From Clostridia bacterium (GTDB lineage: Bacteria > Bacillota_A > Clostridia > Christensenellales > Aristaeellaceae), in assembly GCA_017648805.1 (NCBI GenBank), contig JAGCIC010000057.1, positions 1 to 12,428 on the forward strand: a stretch of DNA of 12,428 nt, written 5' to 3'. Shown piece after piece: positions 6,753 to 12,428 of the stretch. Made by a program: the position numbers and the translations under genes. Within the stretch, counting starts at the first letter, position 1. Each line of letters starts with the position of its first letter. The notes under the pieces are model-generated. The model saw only the letters and a list, made by a program, of their open reading frames with translations. It did no database searches and was not told where the DNA came from.

Positions 6753-7844
6753 TCAATAGTCGAACGTATTTCCGTCCACGCGTACTTTCGATGCGAGCTT
6801 TTCGCCCGTCCAGGGCCTGCGGATCTCGAGCATGTTCAATACCGTGTAGCCTTTTGAGCGCAGAAAGGCGATCATGCCCTCGTTGTTGGGGTGGACGAAG
6901 TTGTACACCGTGTCGTCGCCCATTTCCCGGGCGAGTTCTTCCGCTTTGCCGAACAGCAGGCTCGCCGCGCCCCTGCGCCTATGGTCCTCCCGCACGAAAA
7001 TGTGCTCCACCCAGAGGCAGGGCGCGTCTATGCGGCACACAATGTAGCCTACCGTTTCGCCGCCTTCTATGGCGGCGTACACGGGATAACCCTTCTCCAG
7101 GAATTCGGCTATTTCCTCCCGGGCCTGTTCGGTGTCGGGCTCGGATACGATGCCCCTGAAGGCGCGCAGCGCGACCCTGAACCCGGCGATGAGCGGCACG
7201 ACCCGCAAAGCGCTGGTTTCGTCTATCCTGACTATTTCGATATCGGCTTCCGGGCGTTCCTTCTGAGATGCGGGGGAGGCGCTTTTCATGGCCTCCCAGT
7301 CCTGCCTTAAAATCGCGTACTGGCAGATGTCGCAGATGCCCTGGTTGTTGCGGTCGGAAGCGCGCAGCGTGCCTTCGTATCTCATGCCGCACTTGAGCAT
7401 CACCCTGCCTGAATTCGGGTTTCTGGTATCGTGCCGCGCCTCCACGCGGTTCATGCCCACGCAGCCGAACAAAAAGTCCGTTACCGCCCCGAGCGCTTCG
7501 GACATTATCCCGCGGTGCCACCAGTTTCTGCCCAGGCAGTAGCCTATCTCGGCGCAGCGCGTGTCTTCGTTCAGTTTTACCGCGGCGATGTCGCCGATGG
7601 GCTCGTCCCCGCGCTCCTTGAGCACTATGGCCCAGTGGTAGTAATTATCCTCGGCATAGCGGGCGATCCAGCTTTCCAGCACCTTTAAGCTGACCTCGGC
7701 GCTTGAATGGGCGGGCCAGGTGAGGAATCTGGTGACTTCGCCGTCCGAAGCCCAGTTTCTGAACATGGCTTCGGCGTCGTCCGGGGTATATCGTCTCAGT
7801 ATCAGCCTGTCTGTTTCGAGCCTTAGCGTTGAGAGATGCCGCAT
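6753..7844 (-). CDS. Tandem GNAT protein: RimJ/RimL-like domain fused to a second GNAT domain
   Basis: The 363-residue product holds two complete acetyltransferase domains. Domain 1 (about 1-185) has the RimJ/RimL opening LRLETDRLILRRYTPDDAEAMF, an acetyl-CoA loop at LGRNWWHRGIMSEAL (104-118) and the RNPNSGRVMLKCGM helix. Domain 2 (about 202-340) has VREDHRRRGAASLL (284-297) and HPNNEGMIAFLRSKGY. A polar linker around residues 186-203 (SASPASQKERPEAD) joins them. RimJ-type domains acetylate protein N-termini or related amines; the second belongs to a general GNAT class. ATG 7844 has GGGAG nine bases upstream. Both acetyl-CoA motifs are intact, so both halves may be active. The fusion may couple two modifications or simply reflect loss of a stop between neighbours. 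Confidence 0.87.
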   Translation of the reverse strand: MRHLSTLRLETDRLILRRYTPDDAEAMFRNWASDGEVTRFLTWPAHSSAEVSLKVLESWIARYAEDNYYHWAIVLKERGDEPIGDIAAVKLNEDTRCAEIGYCLGRNWWHRGIMSEALGAVTDFLFGCVGMNRVEARHDTRNPNSGRVMLKCGMRYEGTLRASDRNNQGICDICQYAILRQDWEAMKSASPASQKERPEADIEIVRIDETSALRVVPLIAGFRVALRAFRGIVSEPDTEQAREEIAEFLEKGYPVYAAIEGGETVGYIVCRIDAPCLWVEHIFVREDHRRRGAASLLFGKAEELAREMGDDTVYNFVHPNNEGMIAFLRSKGYTVLNMLEIRRPWTGEKLASKVRVDGNTFDY

Positions 7845-7904
7845 ATGTTTACGCTCCCTGAATCATAGTGTCCGTGTTTTGCCCCGCCCGCGTGCCGGGC
7901 AGGT

Positions 7905-8273
7905 TCATTTGGGTATCCGCATAAAAAAGTGGGTCTCGTCTTCTCCCGCGCGGTATGCCCCGTTTTTAAGCATCACCTTCTGCGACGCGACGTTGTCCCT
8001 GTTCACGCGCAGGTATATCTCATCTTCCGGCACGAGCTCCCCGTGGATGACCACTCTGCCTCCGTCGGGACAGCGCACGTCAAAGCTTTTGCTTTTCGTG
8101 TTTTCCGAATCCAGTTCCGCGCCGCAAAGCAGCGCGAAAACGTAAGGATAGGCCGCGTTCCACAGTTCGTGGCACAGGGGAGGGCACAGGTCCTCCACCA
8201 CGAAGACGTCGCCCTGTCTGTGGTAGCCGCACCTGCATTCGCCGTGGGTCACGGTCAGCCTGACTTTTGCCAT
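7905..8273 (-). CDS. TIGR04076-like protein fused to the C-terminal tail of a GNAT acetyltransferase
   Basis: The 122-residue product opens with a small conserved domain (residues 1 to about 80) of TIGR04076 type: a basic strand, the Cys pattern CRCGYH, LCPPLCHELW, AYPYVFALLCGAEL and RCPDGGRVVIHGEL. Its function is unknown; the cysteines suggest metal or redox use. From about residue 83 the sequence switches to IYLRVNRDNVASQKVMLKNG and a strand ending FMRIPK. This is the last helix-strand part of a GNAT fold, without any acetyl-CoA motif before it. The gene therefore looks like a chimera of two formerly separate genes. I chose ATG 8273 (GAGGA five to six bases upstream) over a GTG at 8285, whose spacing is too short. 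It starts 15 bases after the preceding stop. Confidence 0.75.
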   Translation of the reverse strand: MAKVRLTVTHGECRCGYHRQGDVFVVEDLCPPLCHELWNAAYPYVFALLCGAELDSENTKSKSFDVRCPDGGRVVIHGELVPEDEIYLRVNRDNVASQKVMLKNGAYRAGEDETHFFMRIPK

Positions 8274-8288
8274 ACCCGTCCTCACTTC

Positions 8289-8510
8289 CTAATATTCGGT
8301 CGGCAGGTCTTTCACGTTGTACAGCTTCCTGAAACGTTCCTCGTCCTCGGGGGATCGGATCAGCATCACCTCGGTAAAATGCCCGTCCTTTTTGTTTCTG
8401 AAGCCCGCCACCTTCTCGCCCGTGCATATAGAGGCGCGTATGGCGGGATACTGGGTCTCGGGGTCGTAGCCGGTGTCCGGCATGGGCGGCGTCTTTTTGT
8501 GAAAAAACAT
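8289..8510 (-). CDS. Small conserved protein of unknown function (73 residues)
   Basis: This short acidic/basic protein has a recognisable clostridial pattern: a Lys-rich start (MFFHKK), YDPETQYPAIRASICTGEKV, then AGFRNKKDGHFTEVMLIRSPED and a C-terminal FRKLYNV helix. I recall close relatives in many Clostridia, often labelled aspartate dehydrogenase, a name that 73 residues cannot support. There is no signal peptide or membrane segment. The single Cys in the ICTGE motif is a candidate functional residue. GAGGT lies seven bases before ATG 8510. It is packed between the GrpB-family gene and the TIGR04076-like gene in one operon. Confidence 0.7.
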   Translation of the reverse strand: MFFHKKTPPMPDTGYDPETQYPAIRASICTGEKVAGFRNKKDGHFTEVMLIRSPEDEERFRKLYNVKDLPTEY

Positions 8511-8552
8511 GGCGATACCTCACTTGCGGTTTGCCGTAAGCGGATTGAACGC

Positions 8553-9065
8553 TTACAGCCCCAGTTCTTCGTATATCTTTGCTATGAAGGGAGATTTGTG
8601 CACTATGTAACCGTCTATGTCGTACGGGTACAGCGCCGCGGCTTCCCGTTTTACACGGCCGTACTCATTTACCGCCTCCGGATGGGCGCGCAGGTAGTCC
8701 CTGAAGGCGAGATGGCGCTTAAGTTCCCGTGAATCCTCCGCGCACACGTACAGGTGGTGCTTCATAAGGTGCGTTTTGCCCTCGTATGCGAAGGCTTCCC
8801 GCCCGGGGATGCCCAGGTCGCCCTCGTGCCGGTAGCCGGCCGTTTCCAGCGCCCGGATGACCCTGTCCAGCAGGGAACGGTTCTCTATAACCGTGTCTAT
8901 GTCTATTATGGGTTTTGCCCACAGGCCCGGCACGGAGGTGCTGCCCACGTGCTCGATGCGCTTTGCCAGGCTGCCCAGCGCGGCTTTAAGCTCCGCCTCT
9001 ATGTCCCTGAAGGCGTGTGCCCAGTTTTCGTCGTAGGGCAGCACGACCACATGTTTCGTGACCAC
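8553..9065 (-). CDS. GrpB family protein (nucleotidyltransferase-like fold)
   Basis: The 170-residue protein shows the family signature RIEHVGSTSVPGLWAKPIID (residues 36-55), followed by acidic IDTVI, then HHLYVC, a helical HLAFRDYLRAHPE block and a final SPFIAKIYEELG. GrpB/UPF0157 proteins have a minimal nucleotidyltransferase fold, in which G-S-T plus the D-x-D that follows would form the metal and nucleotide site. Both are present here (GST at 41-43, DID at 55-57). The start is GTG at 9065, immediately after the TAA of the upstream gene, with GGGGAGGG six bases before it, indicating coupled translation. The cellular role of the family is not settled. Confidence 0.87.
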   Translation of the reverse strand: MVTKHVVVLPYDENWAHAFRDIEAELKAALGSLAKRIEHVGSTSVPGLWAKPIIDIDTVIENRSLLDRVIRALETAGYRHEGDLGIPGREAFAYEGKTHLMKHHLYVCAEDSRELKRHLAFRDYLRAHPEAVNEYGRVKREAAALYPYDIDGYIVHKSPFIAKIYEELGL

Positions 9066-10046
9066 TTAATCCCTCCCCTTATCCGGCTGCCTGACAAGCA
9101 CCATCCGTTTTTCCGTGACGGAGGAGCCGATATCCTGCGTCTTTTCGGCGCCGTCAAAGTGAAAGCCGCACTTTTCGTAAAAGCGTATGGCGCGGCCGTT
9201 GCCCTTGAGCACCCACAGCGCCACCTTCGTTTGGTCCAGCATGGAGAGCGCCCTGTCCATGAGCAGCCGCCCCGCGCCGGTGCCGTAATACTCCTTAAGC
9301 ACGTATACGGCCACGATCTCCCCGGCGTTTTCAAGGTCATCTCCCCGGTAGTTTCCGTAAGCGGAGAAACCGATCACCCTTTCGCCGTGTTTGGCAATGA
9401 AAGTGGTGTCCGGCCATCTGCGGGCGGTCTGTTCGCACTTTTCAAGCGTGAGCGCGTCAAGGTAGCTTTGGTCGATCAGGCCCGTATACGCTTCGTGCCA
9501 GGACTTCCATGTAACGTACGCCTTTCCCTTTATCTCAGCGTCCGTCTCCATCTTCTTGATCTCGAAAGTCATGCGCGGCGGCTTGAGTTCTTTTTTAACC
9601 AGCACGCCGGTGTCGGTGCGGGAGACTTCGGTGAAGCCGTGCTTTATGAAAAGGCTGACGGAGGGGTTGTCTCGGGCGATCTCGTCGTACAGCGCCGCAA
9701 CGCCGTTTTCCGCCGCGGCGGCGCACAGCAGCTCAAGGCCGCTCCCGCCGCAGCCCCTGCCCCGGAAGGGCGCGTAAACGATCACGTCCGCCATGAAGCC
9801 GGGGATATCCCCGTCCCAATGGTAGGCGACTTCCCCGACAAAACTGCCGTCTTCGGTTTGCAGGTACCTGTAAAAGCGCGTGCCGTCCGGGCAGGCTATC
9901 CACTTTTCATACCAGGGGGCCCATTTTTCTTCCGGGAAGGGGATGGTGCCGCCCCAGGCGTGGTTGTAGGCCATGGTGGCATCGTCAGAGAGCAGCTTTT
10001 GCCGGAACCACAGGTCCTTGAGTTCGGGAACGTAAAGAGAGAGCAT
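9066..10046 (-). CDS. Tandem GNAT protein: two acetyltransferase domains fused
   Basis: The 326-residue protein holds two GNAT domains. Domain 1 (about 1-152) has MADVIVYAPFRGRGCGGSGL, with the acetyl-CoA loop near residues 95-103, and ends DNPSVSLFIKHGF. Domain 2 begins at about Met159 (MTFEIKKMETDAEIKGKAYV) and has VYVLKEYYGTGAGRLLMDRA (248-267) and GNGRAIRFYEKCGF. The second resembles phosphinothricin/ribosomal-protein acetyltransferases. No ribosome site precedes Met159 (9572), so this is a true fusion rather than two overlapping genes. ATG 10046 has only a weak upstream site. The gene starts after the 15-bp repeat array and abuts the GrpB-family gene without a gap. Substrates are unknown; domain 1 is known to me only as a clostridial GNAT. 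Confidence 0.87.
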   Translation of the reverse strand: MLSLYVPELKDLWFRQKLLSDDATMAYNHAWGGTIPFPEEKWAPWYEKWIACPDGTRFYRYLQTEDGSFVGEVAYHWDGDIPGFMADVIVYAPFRGRGCGGSGLELLCAAAAENGVAALYDEIARDNPSVSLFIKHGFTEVSRTDTGVLVKKELKPPRMTFEIKKMETDAEIKGKAYVTWKSWHEAYTGLIDQSYLDALTLEKCEQTARRWPDTTFIAKHGERVIGFSAYGNYRGDDLENAGEIVAVYVLKEYYGTGAGRLLMDRALSMLDQTKVALWVLKGNGRAIRFYEKCGFHFDGAEKTQDIGSSVTEKRMVLVRQPDKGRD

Positions 10047-10106
10047 GTGTCACCGTCCGTGTTCGTTTCGCCGGTTTTCGTAAGACAGCGGACGCCGCCG
10101 GTGCCT

Positions 10107-10256
10107 TTTGGTGTTTCGGTGCTTGGTTATTTATTATTTGGTTATTCAGTACTTAGTTATTTAGTTCTTAGTATAGACCCCCATTATCCAGCGCTGGATT
10201 TACCGGGGGTGGATCATCCAGGGGTGGCTTTACCAGGGGTGGAAAATATGGGTATG
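10107..10256. repeat. Two-part tandem array with a 15-bp period
   Basis: About ten 15-bp units run head to tail in one register. Units 1-5 (10107-10181) are AT-rich, for example CTTGGTTATTTATTA and TTTGGTTATTCAGTA; the fifth diverges. Units 6-10 (10182-10256) are GC-rich, for example ATTTACCGGGGGTGG, ATCATCCAGGGGTGG and CTTTACCAGGGGTGG when read from 10183. The first GC-rich unit contains the perfect palindrome CCAGCGCTGG; the last is degenerate. The array fills most of the 221-bp gap (10047-10267) between the TfoX-N gene and the tandem GNAT gene. It has no spacers, so it is not CRISPR. It may be a minisatellite or a cluster of protein binding sites. Confidence 0.8.
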
Positions 10257-10267
10257 GCGGGCATGCG

Positions 10268-10594
10268 TCAGGACTTTACGGGCGGTCTTTTCCGGCTCTC
10301 GGGCAGTTCGGGGTACATGGCCGTGAACAGCCGTTTAAGGAAGTCCCGGCTGTCCACGTTGTCCACAAGCAGCATGGGCTTCGCGCCTTCATAGGGCAGT
10401 TCCTCCTCCGCATCGGGCATGAGCTCCCGGGCGGCTTTCACAGTCTTAACCAGCAGGCGGTCATCGTATATGCCGCCCGCGATCCGGCCTTTGTAGTAAA
10501 TTATGAACTCACCCATCATGCCCCGCCAGGAGATGTCTCCGAGGTCTGAAAGCTGTTCCAGTATAAAGTCAAGGTATGCTTTATCGGACGCCAT
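10268..10594 (-). CDS. TfoX/Sxy N-terminal domain family protein
   Basis: The 108-residue protein corresponds to a stand-alone TfoX N-terminal domain. It has an N-terminal helix DKAYLDFILEQL, RGMMGEFIIYYKGRIAGGIYDDRLLVK as the paired beta-strands with the G-x-x-DDRL turn, then ELPYEGAKPMLLVDNVDSRDFL. In Gammaproteobacteria, TfoX/Sxy with an additional C-terminal domain promotes competence gene expression; single-domain versions in Firmicutes have no assigned role, so competence should not be inferred. AAAGGAGG sits six bases before ATG 10594, and the preceding gene stops 13 bases upstream, so they share an operon. The end of the protein is rich in Pro, Arg and Lys. Confidence 0.87.
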   Translation of the reverse strand: MASDKAYLDFILEQLSDLGDISWRGMMGEFIIYYKGRIAGGIYDDRLLVKTVKAARELMPDAEEELPYEGAKPMLLVDNVDSRDFLKRLFTAMYPELPESRKRPPVKS

Positions 10595-10607
10595 GCTAGC
10601 CTCCTTT

Positions 10608-11279
10608 CTACCACACGAAGGGGATGAGACGGTACTTTACTTTTTGCAAATATTCCGCGTAGCCGTCAAGCCCTGTTTTAAGCACCTGTTCCTCGTTCAG
10701 GATCCGTTTCACGATTATGGGAATGTACGCAAGCATGACTATGAACGAGATGAGCGAACCCAGCACCAGGGGCATTGACAAAAACAGTATGAGCGTGCTC
10801 ATGTACATGGGGTGGCGCACGATGCCGTACAGCCCCGTATCGATCACCTTCTGGTTTTCCTGCACCTCCACGGTGCGGGACAGGTACGCGTTTTCCCTCA
10901 GTACCTCCGCGTACAGCGCGTATCCAGCCAGAAACACGGCTGCCGCCGCCCACGGTACCCACCCGGGCAGCACCATCCATTTGAAGCGGAAATCCAGCCC
11001 CGCCAGCACGAACGCCGATATGAACATAAGCCCGCTTAACAGCACCACCGTCTTCTGTTCGCCCTGCTCTTCCTTGGCGCTTAAGCGCTTCCTCAGCAGT
11101 TCGGGGCTCTTTTTAAGCAGCACCAGTCCCGCAAGGAACATGGGCACGAACAGTATGCCGATCAGCAGCCATGCCCAAGAGTATTTGATGGTGCCTGCCG
11201 GAACGAACAGAAGTATGCCAACCAGCGCGAGCCCCGCCAGGAATCCGGTGAGCGCCCGGATCAGCAGTTTTTTATCCAT
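10608..11279 (-). CDS. Isoprenylcysteine carboxyl methyltransferase-like membrane protein
   Basis: The 223-residue protein has about five hydrophobic segments (residues 8-28, 34-54, 79-95, 108-124 and 166-190). The C-terminal signature shared by ICMT, PEMT and NnrU-like methyltransferases is present: NQKVIDTGLYGIVRHPMYMS (142-161), then RILNEEQVLKTGLDGYAEYL and YRLIPFVW. The RHPMY box and the E-E pair form the S-adenosylmethionine site in this superfamily. Bacteria lack prenylated proteins of the eukaryotic type, so the substrate is probably a lipid or small molecule at the cytoplasmic membrane. GGAAGG precedes ATG 11279. The gene lies 17 bp after proC and 13 bp before the TfoX-N gene. Confidence 0.87.
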   Translation of the reverse strand: MDKKLLIRALTGFLAGLALVGILLFVPAGTIKYSWAWLLIGILFVPMFLAGLVLLKKSPELLRKRLSAKEEQGEQKTVVLLSGLMFISAFVLAGLDFRFKWMVLPGWVPWAAAAVFLAGYALYAEVLRENAYLSRTVEVQENQKVIDTGLYGIVRHPMYMSTLILFLSMPLVLGSLISFIVMLAYIPIIVKRILNEEQVLKTGLDGYAEYLQKVKYRLIPFVW

Positions 11280-11296
11280 ATCATATCAGCCTTCCG

Positions 11297-12106
11297 TTAT
11301 TTGGCGGGATTGAGTTCCTTTATGCGCCTGAGCGCCGAAGCAAAGCAGTACTCCATCGAGGTGCCGATGCCCGAGCATCTAAGGGCGTTCACGCCCGCCT
11401 CGGTGACGCCGCCCTTGGTGCTGATCTTGTCTATCAGCGCTTCCAGGCTCATGCTCCCGTCGTTAGTCATCTCAAGGGCGTTTTCGAACATGCGCCGCAT
11501 AAGCTCCTCGCTCTGGGCCCTGTCTCCCAGCAGATGCAGGCAGGCGTCCCGGTACTGCTGCATGAAGTATGCCGCGAAGGCGGGCCCGCTGCCCGCGCAC
11601 ACGGTGATCACGTCCAGCCTTTCCTCGGACACGCGGATCAGGTATCCCAGCTTTCTGAACAGCGCTCCGGCCTTGTCCATGGCGGGGATGTCCCCCTCGT
11701 AGCACACGCCTATCACGCCGTTCAGCCTGGCGATGGCCAGGTTCGGCATCATGCGCACGACGCTCAAAATGCCTGAATCGTCTCCCAGCATTTTGCGGGT
11801 GTCGCTCAGGCTCACGCCTGCCATGAAGCTGATGATGAGCTTGCCTTTCAGGTCAAGCTGCCCGATCTCGCCCAGCACTTCCGGGGCGTTCTGGGGCTTG
11901 ACGGCGATCACGACCGTGTCCGCCTGAGACACCAGATCCCGCTTGCTGAACGCCACCCGCAAGGCGGGGAACGCATCCTTGACCGCCTGGATGCTCTGTA
12001 TGGTGCGGGCGTTCACGATTATGTCCGCCTGCTTTACGCCGCTGTTGACCAGGCCTTCTATAAAGGCCCTGCCCATGTGTCCCAGCCCGATTACGCCTAT
12101 GTTCAT
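11297..12106 (-). CDS. proC: Pyrroline-5-carboxylate reductase
   Basis: The 269-residue enzyme reduces 1-pyrroline-5-carboxylate to proline with NAD(P)H, the last step of proline synthesis. All hallmarks are present: the Rossmann start MNIGVIGLGHMG (G7, G9, G12), AVKPQ (68-72), SFMAGVSL (93-100), RMMPN (118-122), AGSGPAF (171-177) and the C-terminal signature STKGGVTEAG (229-238). Length is normal for the family (about 260-280). GGGAGGG lies four to five bases before ATG 12106. The gene starts 16 bp after the methionine sulfoxide reductase. No proA or proB lies in the window, so precursor supply must come from elsewhere, or from ornithine. Confidence 0.95.
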   Translation of the reverse strand: MNIGVIGLGHMGRAFIEGLVNSGVKQADIIVNARTIQSIQAVKDAFPALRVAFSKRDLVSQADTVVIAVKPQNAPEVLGEIGQLDLKGKLIISFMAGVSLSDTRKMLGDDSGILSVVRMMPNLAIARLNGVIGVCYEGDIPAMDKAGALFRKLGYLIRVSEERLDVITVCAGSGPAFAAYFMQQYRDACLHLLGDRAQSEELMRRMFENALEMTNDGSMSLEALIDKISTKGGVTEAGVNALRCSGIGTSMEYCFASALRRIKELNPAK

Positions 12107-12122
12107 ACTGCCCTCCCGTATA

Positions 12123-12428
12123 TCAGCTTATGATTTGTTCTATCGTTTTGACCAGTTCGGTCAGCCCCGCCTCGTCCGCCCGGGTGAAGCGCGCAAGCCG
12201 CGGACTGTCTATGTCCAGTACGCCGACGACTTCGCCGCCCGCGTGAATGGGCACCACGATCTCGGACCGGGAAGCGCTGTCACAGGCGATGTGCCCCGGA
12301 AAAAGGTGCACGTCCGGCACCAGCTGCGTCCTGTCCTCCTTCCAGGCGGTGCCGCACACGCCCTTGCCTTTGTATATCTTTACGCACGCGACCTTGCCCT
12401 GGAAGGGACCGAGCAGCAGGTATTCGCC
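12123..12428 (-). CDS. msrC: Free methionine-(R)-sulfoxide reductase, GAF-domain type (5' partial)
   Basis: The C-terminal 101 residues are visible; the start lies beyond the right edge of the window. The open frame continues to the edge, so an internal GTG at 12359 is not a start. The motifs LLLGPFQGKVACV, GKGVCGTA, QLVPDVHLFPGHIACDSASR and SEIVVPI...VVGVLDIDSP are those of fRMsr, which reduces free Met-R-sulfoxide. The three cysteines corresponding to the resolving and catalytic residues of the E. coli enzyme (IAC, GVCG and IACD contexts) are all kept, so the enzyme is probably active. It is the most upstream visible gene of the long minus-strand run and lies 16 bp before proC. Confidence 0.93.
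   Translation of the reverse strand, partial: GEYLLLGPFQGKVACVKIYKGKGVCGTAWKEDRTQLVPDVHLFPGHIACDSASRSEIVVPIHAGGEVVGVLDIDSPRLARFTRADEAGLTELVKTIEQIIS

Noticed and set aside
7883..7899. Terminator hairpin (GCCCG-N5-CGGGC) between the two GNAT-related genes
   Set aside because: The stem is only five base pairs and no T run follows on the minus strand, so termination is not supported.
8283..8285. GTG as start of the TIGR04076-like gene
   Set aside because: Its AGGA sequence is only about two bases away, whereas ATG 8273 has GAGGA at normal spacing and begins the conserved domain.
10170..10175. TATACT on the minus strand inside the array as a promoter for the tandem GNAT gene
   Set aside because: No acceptable -35 lies 16-18 bases upstream, and AT-rich repeats give such hexamers by chance.
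10107..10256. CRISPR array
   Set aside because: Units are 15 bp, directly adjacent and degenerate, with no unique spacers and no cas genes nearby.
8754..10394. Long plus-strand open frame of 546 codons opposite the GrpB-family and tandem GNAT genes
   Set aside because: It has no ribosome binding site. It lies antisense to genes with clear domain motifs, and its length is explained by GC-rich codon bias of the opposite strand. The pentapeptide-like repeat it contains comes from the 15-bp array.

Overview
The window looks like a chromosomal segment of an uncultured Gram-positive anaerobe, most likely a gut Clostridia member of the Christensenellales/Oscillospirales kind. This is inferred from G+C of roughly 55-60% by eye, strong GGAGG-type ribosome binding sites, short intergenic gaps, and protein families typical of that group (GNAT enzymes, XRE regulator plus MFS exporter, GrpB-like, TfoX-N, TIGR04076-like). 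No rRNA, tRNA, CRISPR array, insertion sequence or phage gene was seen.

Layout. (1) Positions 2-1120 (+): the C-terminal part of a large, probably secreted or surface protein, with a Pro-Thr linker followed by two near-identical glycan-binding-type domains. It ends at a strong bidirectional terminator (1135-1164). (2) Positions 1185-2517 (-): a short convergent operon of a GNAT acetyltransferase, a P-loop kinase-like protein translationally coupled to it, and a short coding-looking remnant that appears frameshifted. (3) Positions 2518-2722: a divergent control region with a recognisable promoter for each direction and a dyad lying over one -10 box. (4) Positions 2723-5087 (+): an XRE-family regulator overlapping an MFS exporter, closed by a terminator (5102-5130). 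(5) Positions 12428 down to 5141 (-): a long, tightly packed co-directional run. It begins with free-methionine-sulfoxide reductase, pyrroline-5-carboxylate reductase (proC), an isoprenylcysteine-methyltransferase-like membrane protein and a TfoX-N protein. An unusual 15-bp-period repeat array (10107-10256) follows. Then come a tandem GNAT fusion, a GrpB-family protein, a small conserved protein, a TIGR04076-like protein carrying a GNAT tail, a second tandem GNAT fusion, a single GNAT and an SGNH esterase.

The theme is small-molecule modification and housekeeping. Four genes carry six complete GNAT domains and a fifth carries a GNAT fragment, beside a regulator-exporter pair, an esterase and a methionine repair enzyme. 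Substrates cannot be read from sequence. I did not find a clearly new multi-gene system. The least ordinary items are the two-part 15-bp array, the TIGR04076/GNAT-tail chimera, the two GNAT-GNAT fusions, the frameshifted small ORF, and an SGNH esterase lacking the usual triad aspartate.
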